The notes: generated from the letters alone by a model not told the origin. Positions 1 to 9,750 are shown, numbered from the stretch's first letter. The stretch: 64,000 nt of DNA from Candidatus Obscuribacterales bacterium (GCA_019637435.1 JAHBVO010000002.1:558001-622000); one strand, 5' to 3'. Program-made: numbers and translations.

Positions 1-1348
1 GGTCCACTTCCATTTCCGCCAACCGGGTGATCGCTCCGGGCGCGTCGTTCGTGTGAAGGGTGGTGAATACCAGGTGACCTGTAAGAGCGGCTTCTACAGC
101 GATTTTGGCTGTTTCTCTATCCCGCGTCTCTCCCACCAGTACGATGTCCGGATCCTGTCGCAAGAAGTGTCTGAGGATTCGGGCGAAGTCCAATCCTTTT
201 TCGCGCAAGACCTGCACTTGGGTGATGCCGGCCATCTCGTATTCAATCGGATCCTCTGCCGTACAGATGTTGACTTCATGCGTGTTTCGCTCTGACAGTG
301 CGGCATAGAGCGTAGTTGTTTTACCGGAGCCGGTTGGGCCGGTGACGAAAATAATTCCATATGGTTTTCCAATCATGTCACGAATCATCGACATTGCGTC
401 TGATTCAGTGATCAAATTGTCGAGACCAAAATTGGTATGCGACTTATCCAATTGCCGCATGACTACTTTCTCTCCATGCTTCGTTGGAATTGTCGAAACA
501 CGGAAGTCTACATCTTTGCCGGAGAATCTTACGCGAATTCTGCCGTCTTGAGGAAGACGTCTTTCTGCGATATCAAGGTCGCTCATGATTTTGTAACGCG
601 ATACGAGAGCCGCCTGAATAGCCTTTGGCAGCGTTCTATCGACGAAGAGAACACCGTCGAGTCGATAACGTACCGTGACGTTTTTGTCCTGAGGCTCAAT
701 GTGAACGTCCGAGCATTGACGTTTAATCGCTTTAGCTAATACCTGATTGGCGAGTTGCACAATCGGCGCATCCTGAGCTTGTCTTGCAAGGTCAAGGTCG
801 TTAACTTCATCATGCACATCTTCCATGATGGCAATGTCTGAGAGATCGACTTCCGACTCGATAAACGTCTCGTCCTGATACTCAACCATCTCCTCGGTGA
901 GTTCGTCCTGGCGTTTGGCGTAAACGGTTTCCATAAAATGCTGGAAATCGTCTTCAGTGCAAACGACAGGCTGGACGGTGATTCCTTTGAGCCGATATTT
1001 GATATCGTCGAGGGCGAGAAGATTATTGGGATTCACCATGGCGATGGTGAGCTTATTCTCTTCTTTCGATATCGGTACGACCTGATGTTGACGCATCACC
1101 TTTTCAGGTAACAACTCCAGACAATTGCCGTTAGGCGTGACTTTGGTGAGTGAGACGTAGTTGACGCCAAACTGGAGTTCCAGCGCGTTTTTTAAATGCT
1201 TTTCGTTCGCTAAGCCCAGACGAGATAAAATCAGCGAGATTGGTTCGCCGGTTTTCAGCCGCTCCTGCTGCACCAGCTTGAGCTCGTCATGCGTGATGAG
1301 CCCGTGGTCGACAAGTAGTTCCCCAATTTCCTTCTTGATTAGCGCCAT
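1..1348 (-). CDS. pilB: Type IV pilus / type II secretion assembly ATPase (PilB/GspE family), C-terminus cut by window edge
   Basis: Cytoplasmic hexameric ATPase that drives pilus extension or type II secretion. The frame is open from the ATG at 1348 to the window edge (about 449 residues), so the C-terminal part is missing. The N-terminal 150 residues look like the MshEN/GspE-N domain (MALIKKEIGELLVDHGLI). The ATPase core follows, with Walker A GPTGSGKTTTL, an Asp-box region near ICTAEDPIEYE, Walker B-like DIVLVGETRD and the His-box segment FTTLHTNDAPGAITRL. These motifs together are diagnostic of the PilB/GspE family. Whether it serves pili or secretion cannot be decided here; cpaB near 50 kb is a separate Flp-type pilus gene. 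It is divergent from the TPR protein gene that follows. Confidence 0.93.
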   Translation of the reverse strand, partial: MALIKKEIGELLVDHGLITHDELKLVQQERLKTGEPISLILSRLGLANEKHLKNALELQFGVNYVSLTKVTPNGNCLELLPEKVMRQHQVVPISKEENKLTIAMVNPNNLLALDDIKYRLKGITVQPVVCTEDDFQHFMETVYAKRQDELTEEMVEYQDETFIESEVDLSDIAIMEDVHDEVNDLDLARQAQDAPIVQLANQVLAKAIKRQCSDVHIEPQDKNVTVRYRLDGVLFVDRTLPKAIQAALVSRYKIMSDLDIAERRLPQDGRIRVRFSGKDVDFRVSTIPTKHGEKVVMRQLDKSHTNFGLDNLITESDAMSMIRDMIGKPYGIIFVTGPTGSGKTTTLYAALSERNTHEVNICTAEDPIEYEMAGITQVQVLREKGLDFARILRHFLRQDPDIVLVGETRDRETAKIAVEAALTGHLVFTTLHTNDAPGAITRLAEMEVD

Positions 1349-1531
1349 TTCGTGTCACCTTGCCAGCCGCACTTATCGGTGTCTGATATCGTGCCGGAGC
1401 AACATAAGTTCTACTCTTATGCCTAATTGATCTATGCCCGTTTCTTTCTTCTAACTATACTCGTATTACAATGGCCGTTGAAACGCTTTAGTTTCGGACC
1501 GGCGCAGCTTACCAGCCCTGGAACATCGAGA

Positions 1532-2776
1532 ATGGCAACGCGACTCATTAAAACTTCTCTGTCTCATCGCGGCTATTCACTCGTGAAAATGTCTTATCCG
1601 CTGTTCGGGTTGGTTTTTATCGACATGTTCAGTACGTCGACCTGGTTCGAGTCGGATATTCAGTGGTTGGGGATTCCGACGATCGTAGCGATTTTGGTCT
1701 CCGCTCATGTTTTTCTGTTATTTTTGCAAACCGACCGCGCTGCCCGTCTCTATTACCTGATCCATCGTGGAAAACCGCCAGCTATTTATTTGAATTGGCT
1801 GGAAATTTCCGACGACGAGGCGCCCACCATCAAATTTGGTCTAAGGGGATTGAACCTTTCATGCGTAGATGAACTCCACCTGACGATGTGGGGAAATCTG
1901 ATTTTTAAATCGCGCTCCGTGTGCGGCTCTTTAGTGAAAAACGGAGTCGAGGAGATTGAAGCAGACGATGTATTCAAGGTACCGTTTGGAGTGGTGTCGT
2001 CAAAAGAGCAAAAGGAATTTATTGAACTTGTGCAGAGGGTTCGACCGGACGTAGTGCTTGGAAAACGGCTTCAAAAGCGGATGATCGCCAAGCATGTAAA
2101 AGGAGAAGACTACATTCAGTCACTCGGCGCGGTTTTCCTACTGTTCGTTTTATTCGATCTGAGCTTTTCTCTCTTTGGATATCTGGAGATGTTGAAACAG
2201 TACCATCTGGCTCAGGTAGTGGCTCGTGGCTCGTTTTCATCCACCACCGAGGTCAAAACGAGTGCGGATGATCACTTCAAAAAAGCAGAGACGATGTTGG
2301 AAAGTCCGCCCGGTATCTCACTAGTTAAGCGAACCGTGTTGCACAAAGGCTATTCCACCGGCGCCGTGTACCAATCACGAGGCGAAGCTCTATGGTACAT
2401 GGGACGCCGTGATGAGGCGATCAAGTCGCTGCAAACTGCACTTGAATATTATCCCAAAAGCTTGCGTATGCATCTTGAACTTGCGCGATGGCTGGCGATT
2501 GAGGGGCGTTCGCGAGAGGCGCGAAAGGTTTTATTCGATTTAGCCGATGATCATGAGGATTCTCTTCTACCGCGGCTTTACACAATAGTCCTCTTTCGTC
2601 GAGGCGACGACGAAAAGAAAGCGAAGCGCTACTACGATATTTATGCCGACAAATTAGACCTGGAAGTCTTTGGTGAGGAGCCGTGGTGGCCGCCCGGCGG
2701 CAACCGGTATTTGAACGACTCATGGTCGCGCGATGATGTTCACTTCCTGCTTGATGAGTTGCTGAAAAGTAAGTGA
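1532..2776 (+). CDS. TPR-containing membrane protein of unknown function
   Basis: I do not recognise a named family. The protein has two hydrophobic stretches near the N-terminus (around LFGLVFIDMF and IPTIVAILVSAHVFLLFL) and another near the middle (GAVFLLFVLFDLSFSLFGYL). It ends in about 150 residues of TPR-like helices (QSRGEALWYMGRRDEAIKSL and LARWLAIEGRSREARKVLFD). This suggests a membrane-anchored scaffold. I chose the ATG at 1532, just after a weak GAG. A TTG at 1427 would add 35 residues of doubtful coding quality, and a TATACT -10-like box at 1456-1461 falls inside that extension, which favours the shorter form. It is transcribed divergently from pilB. Confidence 0.7.
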   Translation: MATRLIKTSLSHRGYSLVKMSYPLFGLVFIDMFSTSTWFESDIQWLGIPTIVAILVSAHVFLLFLQTDRAARLYYLIHRGKPPAIYLNWLEISDDEAPTIKFGLRGLNLSCVDELHLTMWGNLIFKSRSVCGSLVKNGVEEIEADDVFKVPFGVVSSKEQKEFIELVQRVRPDVVLGKRLQKRMIAKHVKGEDYIQSLGAVFLLFVLFDLSFSLFGYLEMLKQYHLAQVVARGSFSSTTEVKTSADDHFKKAETMLESPPGISLVKRTVLHKGYSTGAVYQSRGEALWYMGRRDEAIKSLQTALEYYPKSLRMHLELARWLAIEGRSREARKVLFDLADDHEDSLLPRLYTIVLFRRGDDEKKAKRYYDIYADKLDLEVFGEEPWWPPGGNRYLNDSWSRDDVHFLLDELLKSK

Positions 2777-2889
2777 CGGATAAATCGTTGAATTAAGACT
2801 GCTTATGTTGTGGCATAGATGATGGAAGTGCTTCACTTTGGGCATAGAAAAGTAAGTTTATAAGGAGAGGGGGCTCCTGTAAGCACAGT

Positions 2890-4119
2890 ATGGAATCGGA
2901 AACACAGAATCTCGGCACGGACACAACGTCTTCAGATAACATTGCCGCCACGTCCTCTTCAGATGGTGTGGCTGCGACTGGTGGCGCTAAGAAAAAGGCG
3001 AAGAAGAAAGATTCGGGCTCCGACCTGGCATTTTTCGCCAGTTTTCCATGCATCGTGATTGCCATTGCTGCTGTTGCGGTTACAGTAGTCGGTTTTGTTC
3101 CAATGGGCTTCATCGGCTATATGTGTGCGAGTGTTCGTGCGCAGCTTATCATCGTTCTGCTGATCTGCGCGGTGCCTCCGCTGTTTTCACCGCCGTTGCG
3201 CCTTCCCATGTTGATTACGTGCGTGGTGTTCGCTGCCGTAAATGCCGCTTTCGTTGTACCTTGCATGATTCCTAAACCGGAACCGACCGGTGATGTTAAA
3301 TCGTTACAAGTGCTATCGACACGTGTGATGCAGCTTAGCATCGATGATGAAGCGACTCCGATCGAGCCGATTGTCGAGCAAATTACGGCGCTGCACCCTG
3401 AGATCGTCTGCCTGACTGGCTCACCGATGCAGCCTCTGCTCAAATTGAGCGAACAGATGCCGCCCAATTATATGCATAGAGAAACTTTCCCCCGAGATGA
3501 CGGCTATGCAATGGTTATTTACAGTCAGGTTCCGCTGAAGGGAACCAGGCTGAGAAAGGTCGGTCCGGCGAAACTACCGTTAGTGTCAACTACGATTCAC
3601 TTCGATTACGGGTGGAACCGTTTGATTATGTTGAAGGTTCCAGACCCGACAGACGATAAGAGCCTCGAAAAACGCAACCAGCAGCTCGCTGCCTGCGCTA
3701 AGGCGATTAAGGAAATGAGCGGGCGGAAAATAGTCGTTGGGAATTTTAATACGACACCATATGCGGTGGCCTTCGGCTCTTTTCTCAAAGACGCGGATCT
3801 CGAGGATACGCGCATCGGCGTTCAACCTAATTGGAATCTAGGTCCTATCGACCTGTTCGTAACTCACGTGCCGGCAGATCATATTCTGGCAACCAGCAAT
3901 GTGTCTTTCAAGAGTCGCTACGTATGTGCTCCTATGGGTTTGAAACACCGACCGCTGCTCGGCGACTTCTATCCGAATACAAAGGAGAATGAGCCGTATA
4001 CCGAAGAGCCGGCAGAGCCCGCGGCAGAGACTGCAGCGCCAGCTTCGGAGCCTGCGGCTGAATCAAAACCTCAAGCGGCTGATGAGAAGCCGAAAAAAAG
4101 ACGCAGACGTGCCAAATAG
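2890..4119 (+). CDS. Membrane protein with degenerate endonuclease/exonuclease/phosphatase (EEP) domain
   Basis: 409 residues. A low-complexity Ser/Thr/Lys N-terminus is followed by three membrane segments (about 48-70, 84-99 and 105-125). Then comes a domain of about 240 residues with the layout of the EEP family, and a Pro/Ala/Glu tail ending KKRRRRAK. Canonical EEP residues appear changed. The GDFN metal-binding motif is GNFN here (Asn285), the terminal SDH motif is LKHRP (His353 kept, Asp replaced by Lys), and I see no LQE glutamate in the early strand (VCLTGS). The fold is therefore plausible but catalysis is doubtful. A purine-rich AAGGAGAGGGGG lies about 20 bases before the ATG, farther than usual. 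It converges with the SGNH gene downstream. Confidence 0.7.
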   Translation: MESETQNLGTDTTSSDNIAATSSSDGVAATGGAKKKAKKKDSGSDLAFFASFPCIVIAIAAVAVTVVGFVPMGFIGYMCASVRAQLIIVLLICAVPPLFSPPLRLPMLITCVVFAAVNAAFVVPCMIPKPEPTGDVKSLQVLSTRVMQLSIDDEATPIEPIVEQITALHPEIVCLTGSPMQPLLKLSEQMPPNYMHRETFPRDDGYAMVIYSQVPLKGTRLRKVGPAKLPLVSTTIHFDYGWNRLIMLKVPDPTDDKSLEKRNQQLAACAKAIKEMSGRKIVVGNFNTTPYAVAFGSFLKDADLEDTRIGVQPNWNLGPIDLFVTHVPADHILATSNVSFKSRYVCAPMGLKHRPLLGDFYPNTKENEPYTEEPAEPAAETAAPASEPAAESKPQAADEKPKKRRRRAK

Positions 4120-4138
4120 CAGTGCGCGCGGCGACTAT

Positions 4139-5491
4139 TTATTGCCACTTGTTCTGATCTGTTTTAGCGATAGAACTTTGCGAAACTGCAGCCGCTAGTT
4201 TCTTGTCTTGGCTAATCGCGTCCGTAATCAGTTCGACTAAACGATGACCGCCACTGGAATTTAAATGCACTGTGTCCAGGTAATCCTTGCTGTCGAACCG
4301 TTCGTCAGCGGTAAGGTCTACGAACTTCGCACCATATTCGGTGGTGGTGCTGGACAGATAGTTGCGGAAATCCCCCCAGAATTTATCCGGAAGAAGTGCT
4401 CGGTTTGGCCACAAGCTTGGCATGCCGACCACAAGGACTTTGATATCCTGGTTTTTCAGATACGCCAGATATTCTTCGAAGAACTTCTTTTGACCGTTGA
4501 AAATTTGCGGATTCGAGTTCTTATAGCGGGCTCGATATTCTTCCGTGTTATCTTTGAAAGCGCCCCACGAGCAAGCGACGACTCGCCATTCACCAGGTTT
4601 TACGACGCCTTGATTTCCATAAATTGCTTTCAGTGCGTCGTTGTTTCCATCTGCTGACGCTATCTCGCCAGCTGGCGACTTTGCCTCGGTGTCACCGGAT
4701 TTGGTGTCAGTGGTTTTGGCATTGCCTGCTTCTGCATTTCCAGCGGAGACCGGTCCAATCGTTGTAACAGTGCCGTCTTCGGAAACGACATCATTCGCAT
4801 TCGGCAGAAGTTTTTTGCTCGACTCCGGAAGCAGGGACACGATCTTTTCGCCGATCAACTTTGTTGGAAGAGTTTCGTTGATTTTCCAGTCCATAAATGC
4901 AAACAGATCCGGAAATGCGGAGCCGCCCAATTTGTCTAACTCTACGTAAGGGCTGAGGTAGCGAAACGCGTCGGTGGCACTTGCTGACGGCATGGTGTTG
5001 TCGATGAAATCTCGCGGATTTACTCCGAGGACGACCAGTTTCGGTTTATGCTCCGAATTGAACAACGACTTTGCCATCATATATTGGTCGCTGCACATGG
5101 CGCCGCCCATGGACAGGTTGAACGTTGTCGGTTTGTGTCCGATCTTCTCACTGATTAAGGATGATGCGAGATCTGATTTTCGATGGGTACATGTATCGAT
5201 AGCCTCGTTTAAAAACGCTGCTTCGCTAGCGTAAAGAGCGGAACCCATCTGGCTGCTTCCCATGAACACTACATCTGCATCGGTGCCGTCGATGATGTAG
5301 TTGCGCGTGATCCACCAGATCCAATTACCTTCCTGACGCTGTTCATTTGCTGATGTTTTGACGACGTCTGCGGTAAATTTGTTTTCCGTCTTGGGCATAT
5401 ATCCGGAAAGCGCGGCATTCAGACCGACGAACGCTAGCAGCGCAACTATCGTGCGGCTGTTTATCAATTTGCGTTGTGTATTGTCTGCCAT
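4139..5491 (-). CDS. SGNH-hydrolase-type protein, third of three tandem paralogues after MBOAT
   Basis: 450 residues with one N-terminal membrane anchor (about 13-31) and an extracytoplasmic SGNH-like fold. The block I signature is VVFMGSSQM (Ser79/Ser80), and the C-terminal acid-His pair is in DTVHLN (Asp406, His409). In MBOAT-linked systems such as alginate or cell-wall polymer acetylation, a partner of this type transfers the acyl group outside the membrane. A Ser/Ala/Gly-rich insert near residue 260 is unique to this copy. It lies directly downstream of a paralogue (stop and start are adjacent), so it is the last gene of the four-gene operon. The polymer and acyl group are unknown. Confidence 0.82.
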   Translation of the reverse strand: MADNTQRKLINSRTIVALLAFVGLNAALSGYMPKTENKFTADVVKTSANEQRQEGNWIWWITRNYIIDGTDADVVFMGSSQMGSALYASEAAFLNEAIDTCTHRKSDLASSLISEKIGHKPTTFNLSMGGAMCSDQYMMAKSLFNSEHKPKLVVLGVNPRDFIDNTMPSASATDAFRYLSPYVELDKLGGSAFPDLFAFMDWKINETLPTKLIGEKIVSLLPESSKKLLPNANDVVSEDGTVTTIGPVSAGNAEAGNAKTTDTKSGDTEAKSPAGEIASADGNNDALKAIYGNQGVVKPGEWRVVACSWGAFKDNTEEYRARYKNSNPQIFNGQKKFFEEYLAYLKNQDIKVLVVGMPSLWPNRALLPDKFWGDFRNYLSSTTTEYGAKFVDLTADERFDSKDYLDTVHLNSSGGHRLVELITDAISQDKKLAAAVSQSSIAKTDQNKWQ

Positions 5492-6844
5492 TTAGAGAGG
5501 AATATCCGTTTTGAATTCGTGGGGCGTAGCTTGTTTGGCCAGTGCTTTGCGGCGCTCCATATGATTGCCGGAGGCTTCCAATGCAAGCGTAGTACTGAAG
5601 GTTCCGCTCATGATGTTTACGAGCTGGTGGAGGAATTTGTTGCCGCCGAATGCGTTCAAATGCACGCCATCGTGATAATCGTTCTGCGTGTACAAAGCAA
5701 AATCGTTCAAATCGAACGCTGGAACTTTGTGCTCGACAGCCATTGTGCGAAGCGCATTGACATAACCCATGTATCGATAGGAACCGAGGACGCGAATATT
5801 GTCTAGCGTGATCGGCATGTTTACTACGACGAGTTCAATTCTCTCGCGTTTGCAAAGCTCGACCAGCTTCAGCAGGAAGTAGTGCTGAATCTTGTACATA
5901 TGAAGATCTGGATTTTTGTAGCGTTCGCGATATTCGGGCGTGTTATCTGAGAAAGTCGGCGGCTCGTTCGGATCTTGTGGGTGGACGACGACAGCCAGCG
6001 GATGAATCTCTCCGGCTTTATATTCCGGAAGAAGTTTGATTCTGTCCCAGTAGGTAAACTGTTTCTTGCCAATCGGTTTGGGAAACACTTTGTCTAACAC
6101 GGACTCGACTTTCTCGTGAGCTAGCATGTGAATGTCGAGCGCGTTTTGATAAAGATAGCAATCGCGTTCGAGAATGAAGTTGAGTTTGTCCCACGGTGAT
6201 TTGAACACCTTGCCCCAGCTGTCATCCAGGTTTACCAATCTATGCAGGAAGCGGAATGCTTCTGTATCGACCGGAGTGATCATGGAACTGTCGTAAAAAT
6301 CTCGCGGCGCTACACCATAGACGACCACGTCAGGACGCTGATGTGTCTTGAGCATCGTCTGTAGTGTCATGTATGCATCAGACGGCATTTGTCCGGGACC
6401 AGCCAGGTTGTATGTTTTAAACGTTCCGCCGAACTTTTCAGCCAACAGTTTGTCAAAGTAAACTGCATGGTGGTAGTTGGCGAGATTCAACTCTTTCTGC
6501 ATGTACATTGCGTCGGAGTTGTTGACCGCACTGACCATGAGTGAGGAACCGAGTAGAGCAACGTTGTATTCGGCTTTGCTCTTGCGCAGGTCGTTGAACG
6601 TCCACCAGGCCCAGCCTTCATATGGGAATTTAAATTTGTCGAAGTCGAAGGGAGTGGTGAAACTCATCAACAAATTCGCTGCAATGAAAATTGCCAGTGC
6701 TACGTTGAATACGCTGCGCCGTCCGTCTTTGTACTTCCTGGTTGACTCGTCTAGAACTTGCTCTGTAAGCGGTCCGACGTGGTCTTCTGCACGAATAGAT
6801 TCGGCAAGAATTTCGATTGTGTTACGTGGGGCTTTGACGGTCAC
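5492..6844 (-). CDS. SGNH-hydrolase-type protein, second of three tandem paralogues
   Basis: 450 residues; membrane anchor around VFNVALAIFIAANLLMSF. Block I is VALLGSSLM and the C-terminal catalytic pair is in DGVHLN. The central motif VVVYGVAPRDFYDSSM matches the sister proteins (VVLGVNPRDFIDNTM and VIVYGVGPRDFMDNLL), so the three arose by duplication. The start codon overlaps the stop of the upstream paralogue by four bases (ATGA), a sign of translational coupling. Its probable role is extracytoplasmic transfer or removal of acyl groups on an exported glycan, together with the MBOAT protein. The substrate cannot be read from sequence. Confidence 0.83.
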   Translation of the reverse strand: MTVKAPRNTIEILAESIRAEDHVGPLTEQVLDESTRKYKDGRRSVFNVALAIFIAANLLMSFTTPFDFDKFKFPYEGWAWWTFNDLRKSKAEYNVALLGSSLMVSAVNNSDAMYMQKELNLANYHHAVYFDKLLAEKFGGTFKTYNLAGPGQMPSDAYMTLQTMLKTHQRPDVVVYGVAPRDFYDSSMITPVDTEAFRFLHRLVNLDDSWGKVFKSPWDKLNFILERDCYLYQNALDIHMLAHEKVESVLDKVFPKPIGKKQFTYWDRIKLLPEYKAGEIHPLAVVVHPQDPNEPPTFSDNTPEYRERYKNPDLHMYKIQHYFLLKLVELCKRERIELVVVNMPITLDNIRVLGSYRYMGYVNALRTMAVEHKVPAFDLNDFALYTQNDYHDGVHLNAFGGNKFLHQLVNIMSGTFSTTLALEASGNHMERRKALAKQATPHEFKTDIPL

Positions 6845-8295
6845 ATCGCACCGTCCTTTACTCCGGCGATTTGTTTAGCCGGGTTCAACTGTTTGCTGCT
6901 TCCACCGCCTGGATTGGTTCGGCTGCTTGCATTGATTGACTTAGCCGTTGATTGCGAAGCGGCAATCGGCTCGTCCAGACTCGCTACTTGAGGCTCGGTG
7001 TCATCATGTCGATTAATATTGAATGATGAAATTATCTCGTGATTGTCGGCCAACTTCTTAGCAAGCATGTCCAGAAGGCGCGCGCCACCACCGGAGTGTA
7101 AGTGAACCGTGTCGCCGAAATCGGACAGCGGGAATTGCTTTGTCGCATAGAAATCGAAATAAGTAGCGCCTTTGGCTGCAGCCAGTTTTTCCAAGCTGGT
7201 TTTGTACTGTTCCCATGCTTTGTCCGAAATCAGTTGACGGTTGATGTCGGTAATCGGCATGGCGAGAAGAACCACATGCGTGCCTCGGGCGTTCGCTGTG
7301 TCGAGAATGTCGGTAAGGAATTGCATTTGCGATTCAAACGTATCTTGTTTGAGCGTTTTATATCGCTTTCTGTATTCGTCGATGTTGTCGACGAAGGGCG
7401 GGCGATTTTTTTCGTCAGTCGGCCGGAAGTAGCATTCTTTGAGGTTTATCTCAAAAGGATGATATTCGGGCAACAAGCCCCGCCGTTTGTCTGTGCTCGA
7501 CGGTGTGACGTTCGGGAACGTAGCGACGAGGAAGTTGTTGAACTGTCGCGAAATCGAAGTCATGATATTTTCGCTTTCGCCAAGCGGGTAAATGGCGCGT
7601 GCGAGCTCGTAGGCAAGCCGTTCTTCCCACTTCGGAGCGATTAAATCTATGCGCTCGTTATAGTCGCCCAGACGGGAAAGGTAGCGGAACGGGTCCGTCG
7701 CTTTCGGGCTGGGCAAGAGGTTATCCATGAAGTCGCGAGGACCGACTCCGTAAACTATCACGTCGGGACGCTTCTCGTTTTTCAACAAAAACTTGGTGAG
7801 CAGATAGGCGTCCGAGGGCATCTCACCTGGCAAGGCGAGGTTGAACGTCTTGATTGAATCGCCCGAGTAATCTTTGAATTTCGATTCGAAGAAAATGCTC
7901 TTGTGATGTTTCGCGCCGTCAATCGGCTTCTTTGTGAAATCGGCATCGACGCCGTCAAGCGGCACGAGCATCAACGACGAGCCAAGGAAGACGAGGTTTG
8001 GAGTCGGCGTCTTGGGGCTGTTGTACTCTTTGATTGCCCATGAAGTCCAGGTCGGATATGGGAAATCCTCCGGATGGAGTGAACCGAGTTTTGTTGCAGC
8101 CATCAACTGGCAAACAACCGCGAACATTGCCAATCCCCAGAGCGCAGTGCTGGCATAAACTCTGCGTCCGCCGCCCTTCTGCTCCTCAGCTTGAGGTTCG
8201 CACGCCGCCGGTCTACCGTCTAGGACGGCAGTCGAGCTACGTGGGATTCCTGCTGATTCTTTCGTCGATACCGACATGGTTTGAGGCTCAGTCAT
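6841..8295 (-). CDS. SGNH-hydrolase-type protein, first of three tandem paralogues
   Basis: 484 residues. A cytoplasmic head of about 47 residues precedes a membrane anchor (YASTALWGLAMFAVVCQLMA). The SGNH-type block I is LVFLGSSLM, and the distal pair is DTVHLHSGGG, where the Asn of the sister copies is replaced by His. The C-terminal tail is longer than in the other two and rich in Ser, Ala and Gly. It starts three bases after the MBOAT stop and overlaps the next gene by four bases, so the cluster is one transcription unit. Three partners for one MBOAT protein suggests different acceptor sites or sequential steps; that is inference. Confidence 0.83.
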   Translation of the reverse strand: MTEPQTMSVSTKESAGIPRSSTAVLDGRPAACEPQAEEQKGGGRRVYASTALWGLAMFAVVCQLMAATKLGSLHPEDFPYPTWTSWAIKEYNSPKTPTPNLVFLGSSLMLVPLDGVDADFTKKPIDGAKHHKSIFFESKFKDYSGDSIKTFNLALPGEMPSDAYLLTKFLLKNEKRPDVIVYGVGPRDFMDNLLPSPKATDPFRYLSRLGDYNERIDLIAPKWEERLAYELARAIYPLGESENIMTSISRQFNNFLVATFPNVTPSSTDKRRGLLPEYHPFEINLKECYFRPTDEKNRPPFVDNIDEYRKRYKTLKQDTFESQMQFLTDILDTANARGTHVVLLAMPITDINRQLISDKAWEQYKTSLEKLAAAKGATYFDFYATKQFPLSDFGDTVHLHSGGGARLLDMLAKKLADNHEIISSFNINRHDDTEPQVASLDEPIAASQSTAKSINASSRTNPGGGSSKQLNPAKQIAGVKDGAM

Positions 8296-8298
8296 TAA

Positions 8299-9750
8299 TT
8301 AGAACTGGAAGTAGATGAATCTAGGCGAGCTGTCAGGGCTGAAGATGGTGAGCAAGCACATGAGTGCCACCATCACGCCGACCTGCACCGCCCACGGTGG
8401 CCTTTGATAGAACTTCTTATCGTTGAGCCAATTGACTGCGAGGTGCGCAATCATCAGTCCTGGGATGAGGAACAGCAGTGAAGGGAAGATTAGCGGATCG
8501 CGAATCTTGAGTACTTCAAGCTGGTTGAGACTGAAGCTGAATAGATCGATCGGTGCCGATGCCATTTTTGTGAGCATCTTCATTGCGATGGTGACGGTGT
8601 CGGCGCGGAAGAAAACCCAACCGACGCAGACGAAGTGGAAGGTGATGATCACTGACAGTACGTGATAAAGCTTGCTCTCGATCACGGTTTTCGGCACACG
8701 GAGCAATTCAGTCAGGTGCTGCCATTCGCGGTGCAGAATCAAGATAACGCCTTGATAGACGCCCCATACGAGGAAGTGCATCGCCGCGCCGTGCCAGAGA
8801 CCACCGAGAGCCATTGTGATGAACAAATTGCGAGCGGTGAAGAAGCGATTGCCACGCGAGCCGCCTAGTGGAATAAACAGGTAGTCGCGCAACCAGGTCG
8901 AAAGGCTGATGTGCCAACGACGCCAGAAGTCGGCCGCGTTTGACGCTATATAAGGAAGGTTGAAGTTGATCGGAACTTTATAGCCGAACAGCATTGCTGA
9001 ACCGCGTGCGACGTCGGTGTAACCGGCGAAGTCAAAGAAGATTTGAAACGCGAATGCGTAAGTAATCAGCCACAGATCAACGGAGGAGAACTGCTCCGGA
9101 TGTGTGAATCCTGCCTGAGCTACGAGAGCAAGGTTGTCCGCGAGCAAAACCTTTTTTGCCAGACCCATGAGGATGAGGTGCATGCCCTCATCGACATATT
9201 CCCATTTGAATTTGCTCTTGATGTCGAGCTGCGGGATGAAGTCCTGGTAGCGCTTAATAGGACCGGCTATCTGGGTTGGGAAGAATGAAGCAAATAGCGA
9301 GAAGTTGAGGAAGTTCTTTACCAGAGGCTTACCACGATAGACTTCTACTGCGTAGTGAATGAACTCGAAAACGAAGAACGAAATTCCAAGCGGCAGAATG
9401 ATATGTAGATGTGGCTCTCGCCAGTCGATGCCACCCATGGCTAGACCGGACTTGATAGCGTCGACTGTGAAGTATGCGTATTTGAAGATTCCGAGAGTGA
9501 TCAGGTTGGCAGCTACAACGATTCCCAACCAGAGCTTTTTGCGGGTGACCGACTTCGCAATCATCGGCACGAGCAGGAAGTTGCCCAGCGTCAAGCCAAA
9601 GATCAGGATTCCGTATATTGGCTTCCACGACATGTAGAACAAATAGCTTGCCACCAAAAGTAGTGGCACGCGTAATTTGTGCGGCGTGATCCAATAAAGT
9701 AAGAAAACGACCGGGAGAAAAACAAGGTACTGCAGGCTGTTGAATAGCAA
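8299..9750 (-). CDS. MBOAT family membrane O-acyltransferase (AlgI/DltB-like)
   Basis: 483-residue polytopic membrane protein of the size and architecture of AlgI and related MBOAT proteins. The N-terminus MLFNSLQYLVFLPVVFLLYW is typical of the AlgI branch. The conserved catalytic histidine is His320 in GGLWHGAAMHFLVWG, preceded by the re-entrant motif HISLSTWLRDYLFIPLGGS. It moves an acyl (often acetyl) group from a cytoplasmic donor across the membrane for esterification of an exported polymer. It is the first gene of the operon with three SGNH partners. No glycosyltransferase or polymerase gene is nearby, so the polymer is encoded elsewhere. Confidence 0.93.
   Translation of the reverse strand: MLFNSLQYLVFLPVVFLLYWITPHKLRVPLLLVASYLFYMSWKPIYGILIFGLTLGNFLLVPMIAKSVTRKKLWLGIVVAANLITLGIFKYAYFTVDAIKSGLAMGGIDWREPHLHIILPLGISFFVFEFIHYAVEVYRGKPLVKNFLNFSLFASFFPTQIAGPIKRYQDFIPQLDIKSKFKWEYVDEGMHLILMGLAKKVLLADNLALVAQAGFTHPEQFSSVDLWLITYAFAFQIFFDFAGYTDVARGSAMLFGYKVPINFNLPYIASNAADFWRRWHISLSTWLRDYLFIPLGGSRGNRFFTARNLFITMALGGLWHGAAMHFLVWGVYQGVILILHREWQHLTELLRVPKTVIESKLYHVLSVIITFHFVCVGWVFFRADTVTIAMKMLTKMASAPIDLFSFSLNQLEVLKIRDPLIFPSLLFLIPGLMIAHLAVNWLNDKKFYQRPPWAVQVGVMVALMCLLTIFSPDSSPRFIYFQF

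Noticed and set aside
1427..1531. TTG-started extension of the TPR membrane protein
   Set aside because: It lacks a ribosome site and contains a promoter-like TATACT; the ATG at 1532 is preferred, though this is not certain.
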